Assembly (NCBI RefSeq): GCF_018408855.1
Contig: NZ_AP024322.1
Location: 434,001-498,000 of the forward strand
Reading direction: 5' to 3'
Length of the DNA stretch: 64,000 nt
Source of the DNA: Caballeronia sp. NK8
Lineage (GTDB): Bacteria > Pseudomonadota > Gammaproteobacteria > Burkholderiales > Burkholderiaceae
Positions 9,217 through 18,346 of this stretch are shown here, piece after piece. The notes under the pieces were generated by a model. That model did not search any database, had not been told where the DNA came from, and was given only the letters and a program-made list of their open reading frames with translations. Position 1 is the stretch's first letter; every line of letters begins with the position of its first letter. The translations under genes were made by a program, and so were the position numbers.

Positions 9217-10032
9217 TCAGAACGTGTGTTCCGGACCGGGAAAGCTGCCGTCCTTCACGGCGCGTACATACGCTTCGACGGCCGCGAAAATATTCGGCTG
9301 GCCTTGCATGAAATCCTTCACGAAGCGCGGCCGCTTGCCGTGGAAGATGCCGAGCATGTCGTGCAGCACGAGCACTTGCCCGGAACAGTCGATGCCCGCG
9401 CCGATGCCGATCGTCGGAATCGCGAGCGCCTCCGTGACTTCGCGCGCGAGCAGCGTGGGCACCGCTTCGATCACGATCAGTTGCGCGCCGGCTTCCTGCA
9501 GCGCGATGGCGTCGCGCTTCATCTGTTCGGCCGCCGCCTCGGACTTGCCCTGCACCTTGAAGCCGCCGAACGCATGCACCGACTGCGGCGTGAGCCCGAC
9601 GTGCCCGCACACGGGAATCGACCGCTCGACGAGAAAGCGCACGGTGTCCGCGAGCCATGCGCCGCCTTCGATCTTCACCATCTGCGCGCCCGCGCGCATC
9701 AGCTTCACGGCGTTCGCATAAGCGTCTTCCTTCGAGCCGATCGTGCCGAACGGCATGTCCGCGACGACGAGCGCGCTGCGGTTGCCGCGCGCGACCGCAG
9801 CCGTGTGATACGCGATGTCATCGAGCGTGACGGGCAGCGTCGTGCCATGCCCCTGCAGCACGTTGCCGAGCGAATCGCCGATCAGCATGACATCGACGCC
9901 CGCGCGTTCGAGCAGCGCGGCGAAGCTCGCGTCGTAGCACGTCAGCATCACGATGCGCTCGCCGGCCTCGCGCATGGATTGAAGTTTGGGTACGGTGATC
10001 GTCGAGCGATTCGTTTCCTGCAGATACGTCAT
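9217..10032 (-). CDS. panB: 3-methyl-2-oxobutanoate hydroxymethyltransferase
   Basis: 271 residues. It makes ketopantoate from alpha-ketoisovalerate and methylene-tetrahydrofolate, the first step of pantothenate synthesis; cytoplasmic. The length is normal for PanB. Visible signatures are [10 protein letters not shown] (about 29), the metal/substrate loop IGDSLGNV (about 51) with its aspartate, and [11 protein letters not shown] (about 184). It is the last gene of the run hda-HAD-pcnB-folK-dgk-panB, 38 bases after the kinase gene; panC is not present here. Confidence 0.95.
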   Translation of the reverse strand: MTYLQETNRSTITVPKLQSMREAGERIVMLTCYDASFAALLERAGVDVMLIGDSLGNVLQGHGTTLPVTLDDIAYHTAAVARGNRSALVVADMPFGTIGSKEDAYANAVKLMRAGAQMVKIEGGAWLADTVRFLVERSIPVCGHVGLTPQSVHAFGGFKVQGKSEAAAEQMKRDAIALQEAGAQLIVIEAVPTLLAREVTEALAIPTIGIGAGIDCSGQVLVLHDMLGIFHGKRPRFVKDFMQGQPNIFAAVEAYVRAVKDGSFPGPEHTF

Positions 10033-10070
10033 GATCGTTTCACTAAAGAGGGCGTGGCCGCGCGGCGCGC

Positions 10071-10751
10071 TCAGACCGATACGCCTTTGACAAAGAATTC
10101 CTTGCGCCCGCGCATCGTCTCGATACGCTCGACGAGGAGCGTGAGATCGTCATCCGATGCAAGCGGGTTCAGGTGCTCCGCGTTCACCGTGAGCAACGGC
10201 GTCGCGTCATAGTGATAGAAGAACTCGTTATACGCATCGCAGAGCGCGCGCAGATATGAATCCGAGATCTGCAGTTCCATCGGCAGCGAGCGTTTCTGAA
10301 TGCGCGCGAACAGCACTTCCGGGCTCGCCTGCAGATAGATGACGAGATCGGGCGCGGGGCCGCTCGAACGAATGTGCGAGGCGACGTCCTTGTAGAGCTG
10401 GAACTCGTCGTCGGGCAGCGTGAGGCGCGCGAACAAGTCGCTCTTCTGCGTGAGAAAGTCCGTCATCAACGCCGCGCCGCTCGTCACGATATCGGCGGCT
10501 TCCTGCGTCTGCGATGCACGCTGCAACGCGAAGTTCAACTGCGTGGCGAGCGCATGGCGCGTAGTGTCGCGATAAAAGCGTTCGAGAAACGGGTTGTCCT
10601 GCGGGCGCTCGAACAGCGTGCGCATCGACCAGCGCTCGGCGAGCAGGGTCGCAAGCGTGGTCTTGCCAACGCCGATCGGCCCTTCGATTGCAATGTAACG
10701 GTGGGGCGGCCGCAGTTGCGGCGCGGTCACGGTGAGTGGCGGAACGCTCAT
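10071..10751 (-). CDS. Deoxynucleoside kinase (deoxyadenosine/deoxyguanosine kinase type)
   Basis: 226 residues starting [12 protein letters not shown]-loop [11 protein letters not shown] at about residue 26, then [13 protein letters not shown], the substrate-binding pattern of the deoxynucleoside kinase family, and a lid with arginines ([12 protein letters not shown]). It phosphorylates deoxynucleosides for salvage. The ATG overlaps the folK stop codon (ATGA), which fixes the start and implies translational coupling; the frame stays open far upstream but only as antisense to folK. Confidence 0.88.
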   Translation of the reverse strand: MSVPPLTVTAPQLRPPHRYIAIEGPIGVGKTTLATLLAERWSMRTLFERPQDNPFLERFYRDTTRHALATQLNFALQRASQTQEAADIVTSGAALMTDFLTQKSDLFARLTLPDDEFQLYKDVASHIRSSGPAPDLVIYLQASPEVLFARIQKRSLPMELQISDSYLRALCDAYNEFFYHYDATPLLTVNAEHLNPLASDDDLTLLVERIETMRGRKEFFVKGVSV

Positions 10752-11302
10752 CGGCAGTCTGTCTTGTTGGAAGGGGCGGTGCTCGTGTCGGTGCCGCCGG
10801 ACGGCGTGCCGACCATGCACTGACACGCGGCGACTTTCTCGATACGCTGATCGGCAACGTCGGCGATGAACGAATCCGCGCGGCCGCGTTGAGGAAGAAT
10901 GAGATCGGGTTCGAGCTCCACGAGCGGCACCAGCACGAAGGCGCGTTGCGTCATGCGCGGATGCGGCACGACGAGATCCGCTTCGTCGATGCTCGATGCG
11001 CCATACAGCAGGATGTCGAGATCGAGCGTGCGCGGCGCATTGCGATACGGCCGCTCGCGCCCGAACTGCAACTCGATGTGATGACACAGACGCAAGAGCG
11101 CGCGCGCCGGCAGACTCGTTTCGAGCTTGACGACGCAATTGAAATAATCGTCGCCCGATGCATCGATCGGCGCGGTGCGATACACGCTCGATTTCGCGAG
11201 CACGGTGATCGTGTGCTGCTGGGCGAGACACACGACTGCGTCTTTCAGGGTCTGGCGCGCATCGCCGAGATTCGCCCCCAGGCCGAGATAAGCAATCGTC
11301 AT
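10748..11302 (-). CDS. folK: 2-amino-4-hydroxy-6-hydroxymethyldihydropteridine diphosphokinase
   Basis: 184 residues. It transfers pyrophosphate from ATP to the pterin in folate synthesis. Family landmarks are LGLGANLGD (start), the pterin loop with Tyr/Phe (DDYFNCVVKLET) and RTLDLDILLYG (about 90) with the metal-binding aspartates, followed by VPHPRMTQRAFVLVPL. The last 20 residues are a divergent tail that overlaps the kinase start. Coupled to the deoxynucleoside kinase; pcnB lies 78 bases upstream. Confidence 0.95.
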   Translation of the reverse strand: MTIAYLGLGANLGDARQTLKDAVVCLAQQHTITVLAKSSVYRTAPIDASGDDYFNCVVKLETSLPARALLRLCHHIELQFGRERPYRNAPRTLDLDILLYGASSIDEADLVVPHPRMTQRAFVLVPLVELEPDLILPQRGRADSFIADVADQRIEKVAACQCMVGTPSGGTDTSTAPSNKTDCR

Positions 11303-11380
11303 GGCAGAAGTCCTACGCGTGGGTCACAGCGACAAGCGGGAAAGCAACATCGCTCCTCGCTACTGTAACCAAAACCGGCG

Positions 11381-12949
11381 TTACTCGTTGTCGGCGCCTT
11401 CGCGCGTGTTCGGCGCACTGGATACGACGTCGCCCTCGCTGCCTGGCGCGCCCTGTTCCACCGACTCGCCCGTGCGGCGCTTCGCGTTGCTGCGACGGCG
11501 GCGCTTCTTCGGCGCGTTGCGGTCCTTGCCGCCTTCGGACAACAGCGCTTCGCGCGCGGCGTGATCGCCGTCGATGAAATCGCTCCACCATTGACCGATG
11601 GCCGCATCGAGCTCGCCCGATTCGCAACGCAGTAGCAGGAAATCATACCCCGCTCTGAATCTTTGGTGTTCCAGCAGCTTGAGCGCGCTGCGGCCGCGCT
11701 TTTCCAGCCGATGCTGAAGACCCCAGATCTCGCGCATGTCCGACGAGTAGCGCTTGTGGATCGCGAGTTTCTCGGTCTGCATGTCGAGCACGTCGTCCAT
11801 CGCGCGATGCAGCGCGGGCACCGGATATTCACCGTTCGCCGTGTATTGCTGCCAGCGCGTCTGCACGTCGTGCCACAGCAGCGTGGCGAAGAGAAAGCCC
11901 GGTGAAACCGGTTTGCCCGCGCGCACGCGCTCGTCGGTGCTGGTGAGCGCGAGCGTGACGAACTTCTCGCCGTGCGGCTGTTCGAGCACGACATCGAGCA
12001 GCGGCAGCACGCCATGATGCAGGCCTTCCTGACGCAGCCGCGTGAGACACGCGAGCGCGTGACCGGAGAGCAGCAGCTTCAGCATCTCGTCGAACAGACG
12101 CGCGGCCGGCACGTTGTTCATCAGATCGGCGAGGTCCTTGATCGGCGCGCGCGTGGCTTCGTCGATCTCGAAGCCGAGCTTCGCCGCGAAGCGCACCACG
12201 CGCAGCATACGCACCGGGTCCTCGCGATAGCGCGTGGCCGGATCGCCGATCATGCGCAACAGACGCGCGCGGATATCGGCCATGCCGTCGTGATAATCCA
12301 GCACGGTTTGCGTGGCCGGATCGTAATACATCGCGTTGATGGTGAAGTCGCGGCGCGTGGCGTCTTCGTGCTGCTCGCCCCAGACGTTGTCGCGCAGCAC
12401 GCGGCCGCTCGCGTCGACGGCATGCGTGCGGCCATCGAGCTCGCCGCGTTTCAGCCGGCGCGGCGGTTCGGCGGCCGGTTCCGGCGGAGCATCCATCAGC
12501 GCGCGGAACGTCGACGTCTCGATGATCTCCTGCCCGAACTGCACGTGCACGATCTGGAAGCGCCGCCCGATGATGCGCGCGCGGCGAAACAGCTTCTGCA
12601 CCTGATCGGGCGTGCCGTCGGTGGCGACGTCGAAGTCTTTGGGTGCGACGCCGAGCAGCAGGTCGCGCACCGCGCCGCCGACGATGAACGCGCGATGTCC
12701 CGCGTGCTGCAGGCCGTCGGTGACGCGGACCGCGTTCTTCGAGATCAGCGACGGATCGATGCCGTGAATCTCCGATGACAGGATGACCGGCACGCTCGGG
12801 TCGCGCTTCACGTGCGCGGCGGCTTTCTTGCGCGGGCTCTTGCGAGCCGGTTTGGCGTCGGGCGAAACAGGTGGCGTGTCGTTCGCTGCGCCTTCATCGG
12901 AATCGGCGCTGTCTTGCCCGAACAGCTTGCGGATGAGTTTTTTAATCAC
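11381..12949 (-). CDS. pcnB: Poly(A) polymerase I
   Basis: 522 residues. It adds A tails to RNA 3' ends, marking them for decay. The nucleotidyltransferase core begins near residue 85 (FIVGGAVRDLLLG) with the catalytic pair in FDVATD (about 108), followed by the RNA-binding region (ARRDFTINAMYYD; REDPVRMLRVVRF). Both tails are basic: K/R-rich at the N-terminus (KPARKSPRKKAAAHVK) and at the C-terminus (KKRRRRSNAKRR). The start is GTG at 12949, inside the end of the HAD gene. Confidence 0.95.
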   Translation of the reverse strand: MIKKLIRKLFGQDSADSDEGAANDTPPVSPDAKPARKSPRKKAAAHVKRDPSVPVILSSEIHGIDPSLISKNAVRVTDGLQHAGHRAFIVGGAVRDLLLGVAPKDFDVATDGTPDQVQKLFRRARIIGRRFQIVHVQFGQEIIETSTFRALMDAPPEPAAEPPRRLKRGELDGRTHAVDASGRVLRDNVWGEQHEDATRRDFTINAMYYDPATQTVLDYHDGMADIRARLLRMIGDPATRYREDPVRMLRVVRFAAKLGFEIDEATRAPIKDLADLMNNVPAARLFDEMLKLLLSGHALACLTRLRQEGLHHGVLPLLDVVLEQPHGEKFVTLALTSTDERVRAGKPVSPGFLFATLLWHDVQTRWQQYTANGEYPVPALHRAMDDVLDMQTEKLAIHKRYSSDMREIWGLQHRLEKRGRSALKLLEHQRFRAGYDFLLLRCESGELDAAIGQWWSDFIDGDHAAREALLSEGGKDRNAPKKRRRRSNAKRRTGESVEQGAPGSEGDVVSSAPNTREGADNE

Positions 12950-13628
12950 GTGTGTCGAACAGGTTCAGGATGCGCCAGCCTTTGGCTTGCGCGTGCGCGC
13001 GCAGGGTGTCGTCGGGATTGGTCGCGACCGGGTCGGTGACGCGCTCGAGCAGCGGGATGTCGTTGTGCGAGTCGCTGTAGAAATAGCTGTGCCTGAAATC
13101 GGAAAGCTTCTTGCCGCTCGCTGCGAGCCATTGCTCGACCCGCACGATCTTGCCTTCGCGATAGCTCGGCGTGCCGGTCGGCCGGCCGGTGAGCGCGCCG
13201 TCCGGATGATCGTCGACGGTTTCCACATCGCAGGCGATCAGGGTTTCGATGCCGAATGCTTCCGCGATCGGCGCGGTGATGAACGCGTTAGTGGCGGTGA
13301 CGAGGCAGCAGAGATCGCCGTTGTCCTGATGCTCGCGCACCAAGGTGACGGCGGCCGGCACGATGCGCGGATTGATCACCTCGCGCATGAATTGCGTGTG
13401 CCAGTCGGTGAGCTGCTCGCGCGAATATTTCGCGAGCGGCGCGAGCATCGCGTGCAGATAGGCGTTGATGTCGAGCACGCCCGCCTTGTAATCGGCGTAG
13501 AAGGCGTCGTTCTGGCGCGCGAAAGAATCCGCGTCGACGATGCCGAGCTTCACCATGAAGCGGCCCCATTCATGGTCGCTGTCGGTGGGAATGAGCGTGT
13601 GGTCGAGATCGAAAAGGGCGAGGTTCAT
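12942..13628 (-). CDS. HAD-IB family phosphatase (SerB/CicA-like)
   Basis: 228 residues with all HAD motifs: I DLDHTLIPTDSD (residue 7), II TATNAFIT (about 108), a conserved lysine near YREGKIVRV (about 158), III YSDSHNDIPLL (about 182). The subfamily contains phosphoserine- and histidinol-phosphate-phosphatase-like enzymes; the substrate is not determined by sequence alone. It overlaps the pcnB start by 8 bases and follows hda by 11 bases, so it is part of the same transcript. Confidence 0.85.
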   Translation of the reverse strand: MNLALFDLDHTLIPTDSDHEWGRFMVKLGIVDADSFARQNDAFYADYKAGVLDINAYLHAMLAPLAKYSREQLTDWHTQFMREVINPRIVPAAVTLVREHQDNGDLCCLVTATNAFITAPIAEAFGIETLIACDVETVDDHPDGALTGRPTGTPSYREGKIVRVEQWLAASGKKLSDFRHSYFYSDSHNDIPLLERVTDPVATNPDDTLRAHAQAKGWRILNLFDTRD

Positions 13629-13639
13629 GGGTGCGCATT

Positions 13640-14473
13640 CTACTTGAAGCGGGTCGGATCGTTGTCCGGCGCGGCCGGGCTGGAATCGGGAGCGATTGGA
13701 TCGCCGACGAGATCCTGCGCCGGCACGGGCACGGGCGCGAGCGGCGCGGCGCGGCCGGTTTGCTGGAGCATCGTGCGCAGGAGCGCGCGCGTCACCGCGC
13801 GTTTTTGCTCCAGCGAGAAGCGGTCGAGTTCGTCGAGCAGGGCCATCAGGCTCGGCATGTCGCGGCGGAAATGCGTGAGCAGATAGCCGGGCACGTCTTC
13901 CGCGAGCACGATGCCGCGTTCACGCGCCGCGTGTTTCAGCACCGATGCCTTTGCTTCGTCGGAGAGCGGCTGAAGGTGGAAGACGAGGCCCCAGCCGAGC
14001 CGCGTGCGCAGATCTTCGCGCACGGTGAGCGCGAGCGGCGCGTCGTTGCCGGTCGCGACGAGGGCGCTGGTCGGATGCGCACGCACTTCGTTGAAGAGAT
14101 TGAAGAGCGCGATCTGCTGCGCGGGCGAGAGGCGGTCGCAATCATCGACGGCATAGAGCGTCACGCGCGGATCGAAGCCGAACACGTTGAGCGCGCTTTG
14201 CGGACTCAGGTAGCGCGCGTGGCCGTCCGCCTCGTGCGTGAGCGCCTGCAGCAAATGGCTGCGGCCGCTGCCCGGCTCGCCCCAGACGTAGAACGTGCGG
14301 TCCGCGACCGGCCCGGCCGCGAGCGCATCTTCGAGCGCGCGCAGACGCGCGACCAGTTCGTGATTGCCGGCGGCGAAAAAGTTGTCGAAGGTGGCGGGCG
14401 GCGGCGTGCCCAGATCGAGCGTCAGTTGGCGTTGCACGGGGAGATCGGTATCGTCGGGCCTTGAGTCGGGCAT
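13640..14473 (-). CDS. hda: DnaA regulatory inactivator Hda
   Basis: 277 residues. It joins the DNA-loaded sliding clamp and promotes ATP hydrolysis by DnaA to prevent re-initiation. The N-terminal QRQLTLDLG is the clamp-binding motif. Walker A is the Hda variant [11 protein letters not shown] (about 69), Walker B is YAVDDCDRL (about 110), sensor 1 ALVATGND (about 136), and arginine finger region [10 protein letters not shown] (about 207). The C-terminus has a Pro/Asp-rich extension. First gene of the run down to panB and divergent from purM. Confidence 0.93.
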   Translation of the reverse strand: MPDSRPDDTDLPVQRQLTLDLGTPPPATFDNFFAAGNHELVARLRALEDALAAGPVADRTFYVWGEPGSGRSHLLQALTHEADGHARYLSPQSALNVFGFDPRVTLYAVDDCDRLSPAQQIALFNLFNEVRAHPTSALVATGNDAPLALTVREDLRTRLGWGLVFHLQPLSDEAKASVLKHAARERGIVLAEDVPGYLLTHFRRDMPSLMALLDELDRFSLEQKRAVTRALLRTMLQQTGRAAPLAPVPVPAQDLVGDPIAPDSSPAAPDNDPTRFK

Positions 14474-14688
14474 ATCTTGAAAACTGCCGGATGAGCCGAG
14501 GGTATACGCGCAAAGCCGCAGCGGATCGCCGTGTGCGCGAGGGGCTCCGGCGCTTTTCAGATCGCCTTCGATCTCGAAAAGGGCGCCTGCGCGGTGTCTG
14601 GCGAACGCGGGAAAATCCAGCCTGCCGACCGTCGTCGGGTCATCATCGGGTAAAATCGCATTTTACCGACCTTCTTGCTTCCCTCCCC

Positions 14689-15744
14689 ATGAATCAACCG
14701 AAATCCGCTCCAGACGCCCAAGGTTTGTCGTATCGCGACGCGGGCGTGGACATCGACGCAGGCGACGCGCTCGTCGACCGGATCAAGCCGTTTGCCAAGA
14801 AGACGATGCGCGACGGCGTGCTGGGCGGCATCGGCGGATTCGGCGCGCTCTTCGAAGTGCCGAAGAAATACAAGGAGCCGGTGCTGGTGTCGGGCACGGA
14901 TGGCGTCGGCACCAAGCTGCGCCTCGCGTTCACGCTGAACCGGCATGACACGGTCGGTCAGGATCTCGTCGCGATGAGCGTGAACGACATCCTCGTGCAG
15001 GGCGCCGAGCCGCTCTTTTTCCTCGATTACTTCGCGTGCGGCAAGCTGGACGTCGACACGGCGGCGGACGTCGTGAAGGGCATCGCGACGGGTTGCGAAC
15101 TGTCGGGCTGCGCGCTGATCGGCGGTGAGACGGCGGAAATGCCGGGCATGTACCCGGACGGCGAGTACGATCTCGCGGGCTTCGCGGTCGGCGCGGTGGA
15201 AAAAAGCAAGATCATCGACGGCAGCACGATCAAGCCGGGCGATGTGGTGCTCGGGCTGGCTTCGAGCGGTATCCATTCGAACGGCTATTCGCTGGTGCGC
15301 AAGATCATCGAGCGCGCGAATCCGGATCTGAACGCCGATTTCGACGGCCGCTCGCTCGCCGACGCGCTGATGGCGCCCACGCGTATCTACGTGAAACCGC
15401 TGCTTTCGGCGATGCAGAGCGTGACGGTGAAGGGCATGGCGCATATCACGGGCGGCGGTCTGGTCGAGAACATTCCGCGTGTGCTGCGCGAAGGGCTGAC
15501 GGCCGAGCTGGATCATCGCGCGTGGCCGCTGCCGCCGCTGTTTGCGTGGCTGCAGAAGCACGGCGGCGTCGCGGATGCGGAGATGCATCGCGTGTTCAAC
15601 TGCGGTATCGGGATGGCGGTGATCGTCGCGGCGGAAGATGCCGATGCGGCTATCGGGCTGCTGTCGGGTGCGGGTGAGCAGGTTTGGAAGATTGGTGTCG
15701 TGCGTGAAAGCAAGGAAGGGGAGGCGCAGACGGTGGTGGTTTGA
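14689..15744 (+). CDS. purM: Phosphoribosylformylglycinamidine cyclo-ligase
   Basis: 351 residues. AIR synthetase, which closes the imidazole ring in purine synthesis. Typical blocks: [12 protein letters not shown] (about 46), [14 protein letters not shown] (about 68), [12 protein letters not shown] (about 145), [13 protein letters not shown] (about 198) and [14 protein letters not shown] (about 255). I chose ATG 14689; the frame is open for 76 more codons upstream but without family similarity. It ends in a strong terminator and is divergent from hda. Confidence 0.96.
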   Translation: MNQPKSAPDAQGLSYRDAGVDIDAGDALVDRIKPFAKKTMRDGVLGGIGGFGALFEVPKKYKEPVLVSGTDGVGTKLRLAFTLNRHDTVGQDLVAMSVNDILVQGAEPLFFLDYFACGKLDVDTAADVVKGIATGCELSGCALIGGETAEMPGMYPDGEYDLAGFAVGAVEKSKIIDGSTIKPGDVVLGLASSGIHSNGYSLVRKIIERANPDLNADFDGRSLADALMAPTRIYVKPLLSAMQSVTVKGMAHITGGGLVENIPRVLREGLTAELDHRAWPLPPLFAWLQKHGGVADAEMHRVFNCGIGMAVIVAAEDADAAIGLLSGAGEQVWKIGVVRESKEGEAQTVVV

Positions 15745-15766
15745 GATCGACGGTTGCGCTGACGAG

Positions 15767-15797
15767 AACCCTCGCCGAGTGCGAGGGTTTTTAGTTT
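15767..15797 (+). terminator. purM terminator
   Basis: AACCCTCGC, loop CGAGT, GCGAGGGTT followed by TTTAGTTTTT. The T tract contains the stop codon of the convergent hipA gene (15791-15793), so the two genes abut with no spacer. Confidence 0.85.
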
Positions 15798-17008
15798 TTG
15801 GGATTTCGCCAATCCTCCCTTTCACGCTCGACCAGCACGAATCGACGACACAAATCGATATCGCGCCCGCTCACGCCTGAGGCTTCGAATGACGCTGGCC
15901 AAAGCGTCAGCACATCGAGCAAGCGATTGACCTCGTCGCGCGCTTCGGCCTGCGTCAGCATGAAACGGCCCGCATGGGAAAGCGCATTGGCGATAGTCGG
16001 CGTCTGAGCGTCATCCCCCACAATGAGTTGCTGATATCCGATGGCCTGAAGTTGCGGCTGAAGATCGTAGGCGGGCGAGAGTTTCCAGTTGCCGTCGCGA
16101 TTCAGAAAAGCGTGATTCTTCTCGTGGTCGTCGGTGTTTTCCATCAAAACGTTGAACACCATGCGCTGAAAGAGCTGACGGCTGTCCGCTCGCGACGCGG
16201 GTGAATAGCGCCGTGCGATTTCGGCGAGGTCGCCGTAAGACGCCCTGCTGATATCGATACCTTCTGCGATCAGCATCGTCCTCCCGCTGGCGAGATGATG
16301 CCGGCTGCCATTCATGTCCCGGTCGAAACGCTCGATAAGCAGAACGTTCTTTCCGCGAATCGACACGAGGCGCGTTTCCGGCACATCGATGCCGCATTCC
16401 TTCGCCAGACGCAGCGAAGCATATTCGACGGCGCTTACATCGATTTCGTCGCCTTCGGCGGGAAACTTCGCGATCCAGTAGCGGCCGTCATCCTCGACGA
16501 TCGCCTTCGGACGCGCGCCGCCCACGCTGCGCCCGGGTTGCAGCAGCCGACGCAGACGCTCGTCGATGGGTGCGTGGACTTCGATGGCATGCGCCGCTTC
16601 TGCTAGGGCTTGCAGATCGGCGACATGAAACGCCTGATCGGGCGGCGTTTCGTAAGCGTTGCTGGTCCAGGAGAAGCCGAGCGCGCCAATCCTGTTTTCG
16701 CCAGCAAGCGCGAGGTAATCGATCGGTGCGCGGCGCCTTGGCCGAAACACCGTATCGATGACTTGTCGGCCCCAACGGTCGGGTCCGGCATCCTCGAAGA
16801 CCGGATGTAATTCCAATCCTGGCGGAGGGTCGAACGTACCGGGGCGAAGCGGCAGGTCCGGCGAGAGAGCAAACGCATGCGCGTCGTTCAGCCAGTCTGT
16901 CGTGTAGGCGAAGAGACAACGGCGACCGCCAATCAACCGAAGTGCGCCGCACAAACGAGGCGCAAGCGCGCCGGGTGGATAAATCCATACGAAGAGTTCG
17001 TCGTTCAT
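15791..17008 (-). CDS. hipA: HipA family serine/threonine kinase toxin
   Basis: 405 residues, close to E. coli HipA (440). The kinase toxin phosphorylates glutamyl-tRNA synthetase in E. coli and stops growth. Visible here: the Gly-rich loop with the autophosphorylation serine, RSVGGARPKA (about 160), the N-terminal subdomain (residues 1-110), catalytic loop NTDDHEKNH (about 306) and metal-binding SPAYDLQP (about 327). It overlaps hipB by 4 bases (ATGA), so the two are co-translated. This looks like a complete, active kinase. Confidence 0.88.
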   Translation of the reverse strand: MNDELFVWIYPPGALAPRLCGALRLIGGRRCLFAYTTDWLNDAHAFALSPDLPLRPGTFDPPPGLELHPVFEDAGPDRWGRQVIDTVFRPRRRAPIDYLALAGENRIGALGFSWTSNAYETPPDQAFHVADLQALAEAAHAIEVHAPIDERLRRLLQPGRSVGGARPKAIVEDDGRYWIAKFPAEGDEIDVSAVEYASLRLAKECGIDVPETRLVSIRGKNVLLIERFDRDMNGSRHHLASGRTMLIAEGIDISRASYGDLAEIARRYSPASRADSRQLFQRMVFNVLMENTDDHEKNHAFLNRDGNWKLSPAYDLQPQLQAIGYQQLIVGDDAQTPTIANALSHAGRFMLTQAEARDEVNRLLDVLTLWPASFEASGVSGRDIDLCRRFVLVEREREDWRNPKN

Positions 17009-17325
17009 GGGCCGCTCTTCTTGCCCGCGAGATTGTGGAGCTCCAGCATCAACGCGGTTTCGTCTGCAGCCGGATCAGCGATGGTGGCAAGCAAATGCAC
17101 CCGGCCAATCAGCCAGAGCGCGGATGCATAGACGCCCATCGATACCGTGGGATCGCCTTTCTCCATCTTCTGGAGCGTCGGCACGGAAACCTGCATGCGC
17201 TCGGCGAACGTCGCGAGTGATTCGCGGCGGCGTTTGCGAGCGATGCGCAGGTTTGTTCCCAGCGCCTCGAGTGCGCGAGACGCGGGCCTTGGCAGCATGT
17301 CGGCGGCAGTGGCGCGGCGGGGCAT
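17005..17325 (-). CDS. hipB: HipB-type XRE antitoxin and autorepressor
   Basis: 106 residues from ATG 17325. An XRE helix-turn-helix occupies about residues 18-75 (NLRIARKRRRESLATFAERMQVSVPTL falls here; recognition helix around VSVPTLQKME). It binds DNA as a dimer, represses the operon and neutralises HipA. An upstream GTG in the same frame is possible but lies over the operator. The operon is inserted between purM and miaA, both core genes. Confidence 0.85.
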   Translation of the reverse strand: MPRRATAADMLPRPASRALEALGTNLRIARKRRRESLATFAERMQVSVPTLQKMEKGDPTVSMGVYASALWLIGRVHLLATIADPAADETALMLELHNLAGKKSGP

Positions 17326-17373
17326 AAAGAATAGAACCAAAAATCGGCGTTAGTTGAAACTATTCTTTATAGT
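17324..17373. promoter_or_regulatory. hipBA promoter/operator with paired inverted decamers
   Basis: The decamer TATTCTTTAT occurs at 17361-17370 and its exact complement ATAAAGAATA at 17324-17333, spanning the hipB start. The upstream copy is also inside a local palindrome, ACTAT-TCTTT-ATAGT (17359-17373). Two inverted sites around the start are what a HipB-type dimeric repressor would need. Confidence 0.7.
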
Positions 17374-17401
17374 ATGACTGTCGTTCCGAATTGGCAACTT
17401 G

Positions 17402-18346
17402 TCAAAGCGCCACGCGTTCCATGGCTCCCAAAGCCCGCTCCGTCGCATCCCCCGCGCAACAATCCACCACGACGCGCTCCGGCATCGCCCGCAACCACGT
17501 CAACTGCCGCTTGCACAGCTGCCGCGTCGCAAAGATGCCCTTGTCGCGCATCTCGTCGTAGCCCGTCGCGCCATCGAGGTATTCCCACGCCTGCCGATAA
17601 CCGACGCAGCGCATCGACGGCATCGCCACATCCAGATCGCCGCGCGCGCGCAGCCGCTTCACTTCGTCGATGAAACCATGCGCGAGCATCGCATCGAAGC
17701 GTGCCGCGATGCGCGCATGCAGAACCGCGCGATCCGACGGCTCCAGCGCGATCGGCACGAAGCGATACGGCGCATCCGTGTCCTGAACGCGCGGCGCGGC
17801 GAGCAGCGCGGACATCGGCTGTCCGCTCAGCATGAAGACTTCGAGCGCGCGCTGGATGCGCTGCGAATCATTGGGCGCAAGCCGCGCGGCGGTCTGCGGA
17901 TCGATCGCCGCGAGCCGCGCGTGCAGCGCGGGCCAGCCGTCACGGGCGGCGTCGGCATCGAGCGTGGCGCGCAGGTCGGCATCCGCGCCGGGCAGGTCGT
18001 TCAGGCCTTGCGTCAGCGCCTTGTAGTACAGCATCGTCCCGCCGACGAGCAACGGCACGTTCCCGCGCGCGATGATCTCGCCGACGATCCGCAGCGCATC
18101 CGCGCGAAACTGCGCGGCCGAATACGTCTCGGCAGGATCGATGATGTCGATCAGATGATGGACCGCCGCCGCGCGTTCCTCCGCGTTCGGCTTGGCCGTG
18201 CCGATATCCATCTCGCGATAGACGAGCGCCGAATCCACACTGACGATTTCGACCGGATGTCGCGCCGCGAATGCGAGCGCCGCCGCCGTCTTGCCGGACG
18301 CCGTCGGCCCGAGCAGACAGGCCACAGGCAAAGCGGTATCGCTCAT
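17402..18346 (-). CDS. miaA: tRNA dimethylallyltransferase
   Basis: 314 residues. It adds dimethylallyl to A37 of tRNAs reading U-starting codons. P-loop GPTASGKT (about 14), [16 protein letters not shown] (about 37), [10 protein letters not shown] (about 101), and the late signature [16 protein letters not shown] (about 242). The ATG at 18346 overlaps the mutL stop codon (ATGA), as is common for mutL-miaA. No hfq follows. Confidence 0.95.
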   Translation of the reverse strand: MSDTALPVACLLGPTASGKTAAALAFAARHPVEIVSVDSALVYREMDIGTAKPNAEERAAAVHHLIDIIDPAETYSAAQFRADALRIVGEIIARGNVPLLVGGTMLYYKALTQGLNDLPGADADLRATLDADAARDGWPALHARLAAIDPQTAARLAPNDSQRIQRALEVFMLSGQPMSALLAAPRVQDTDAPYRFVPIALEPSDRAVLHARIAARFDAMLAHGFIDEVKRLRARGDLDVAMPSMRCVGYRQAWEYLDGATGYDEMRDKGIFATRQLCKRQLTWLRAMPERVVVDCCAGDATERALGAMERVAL

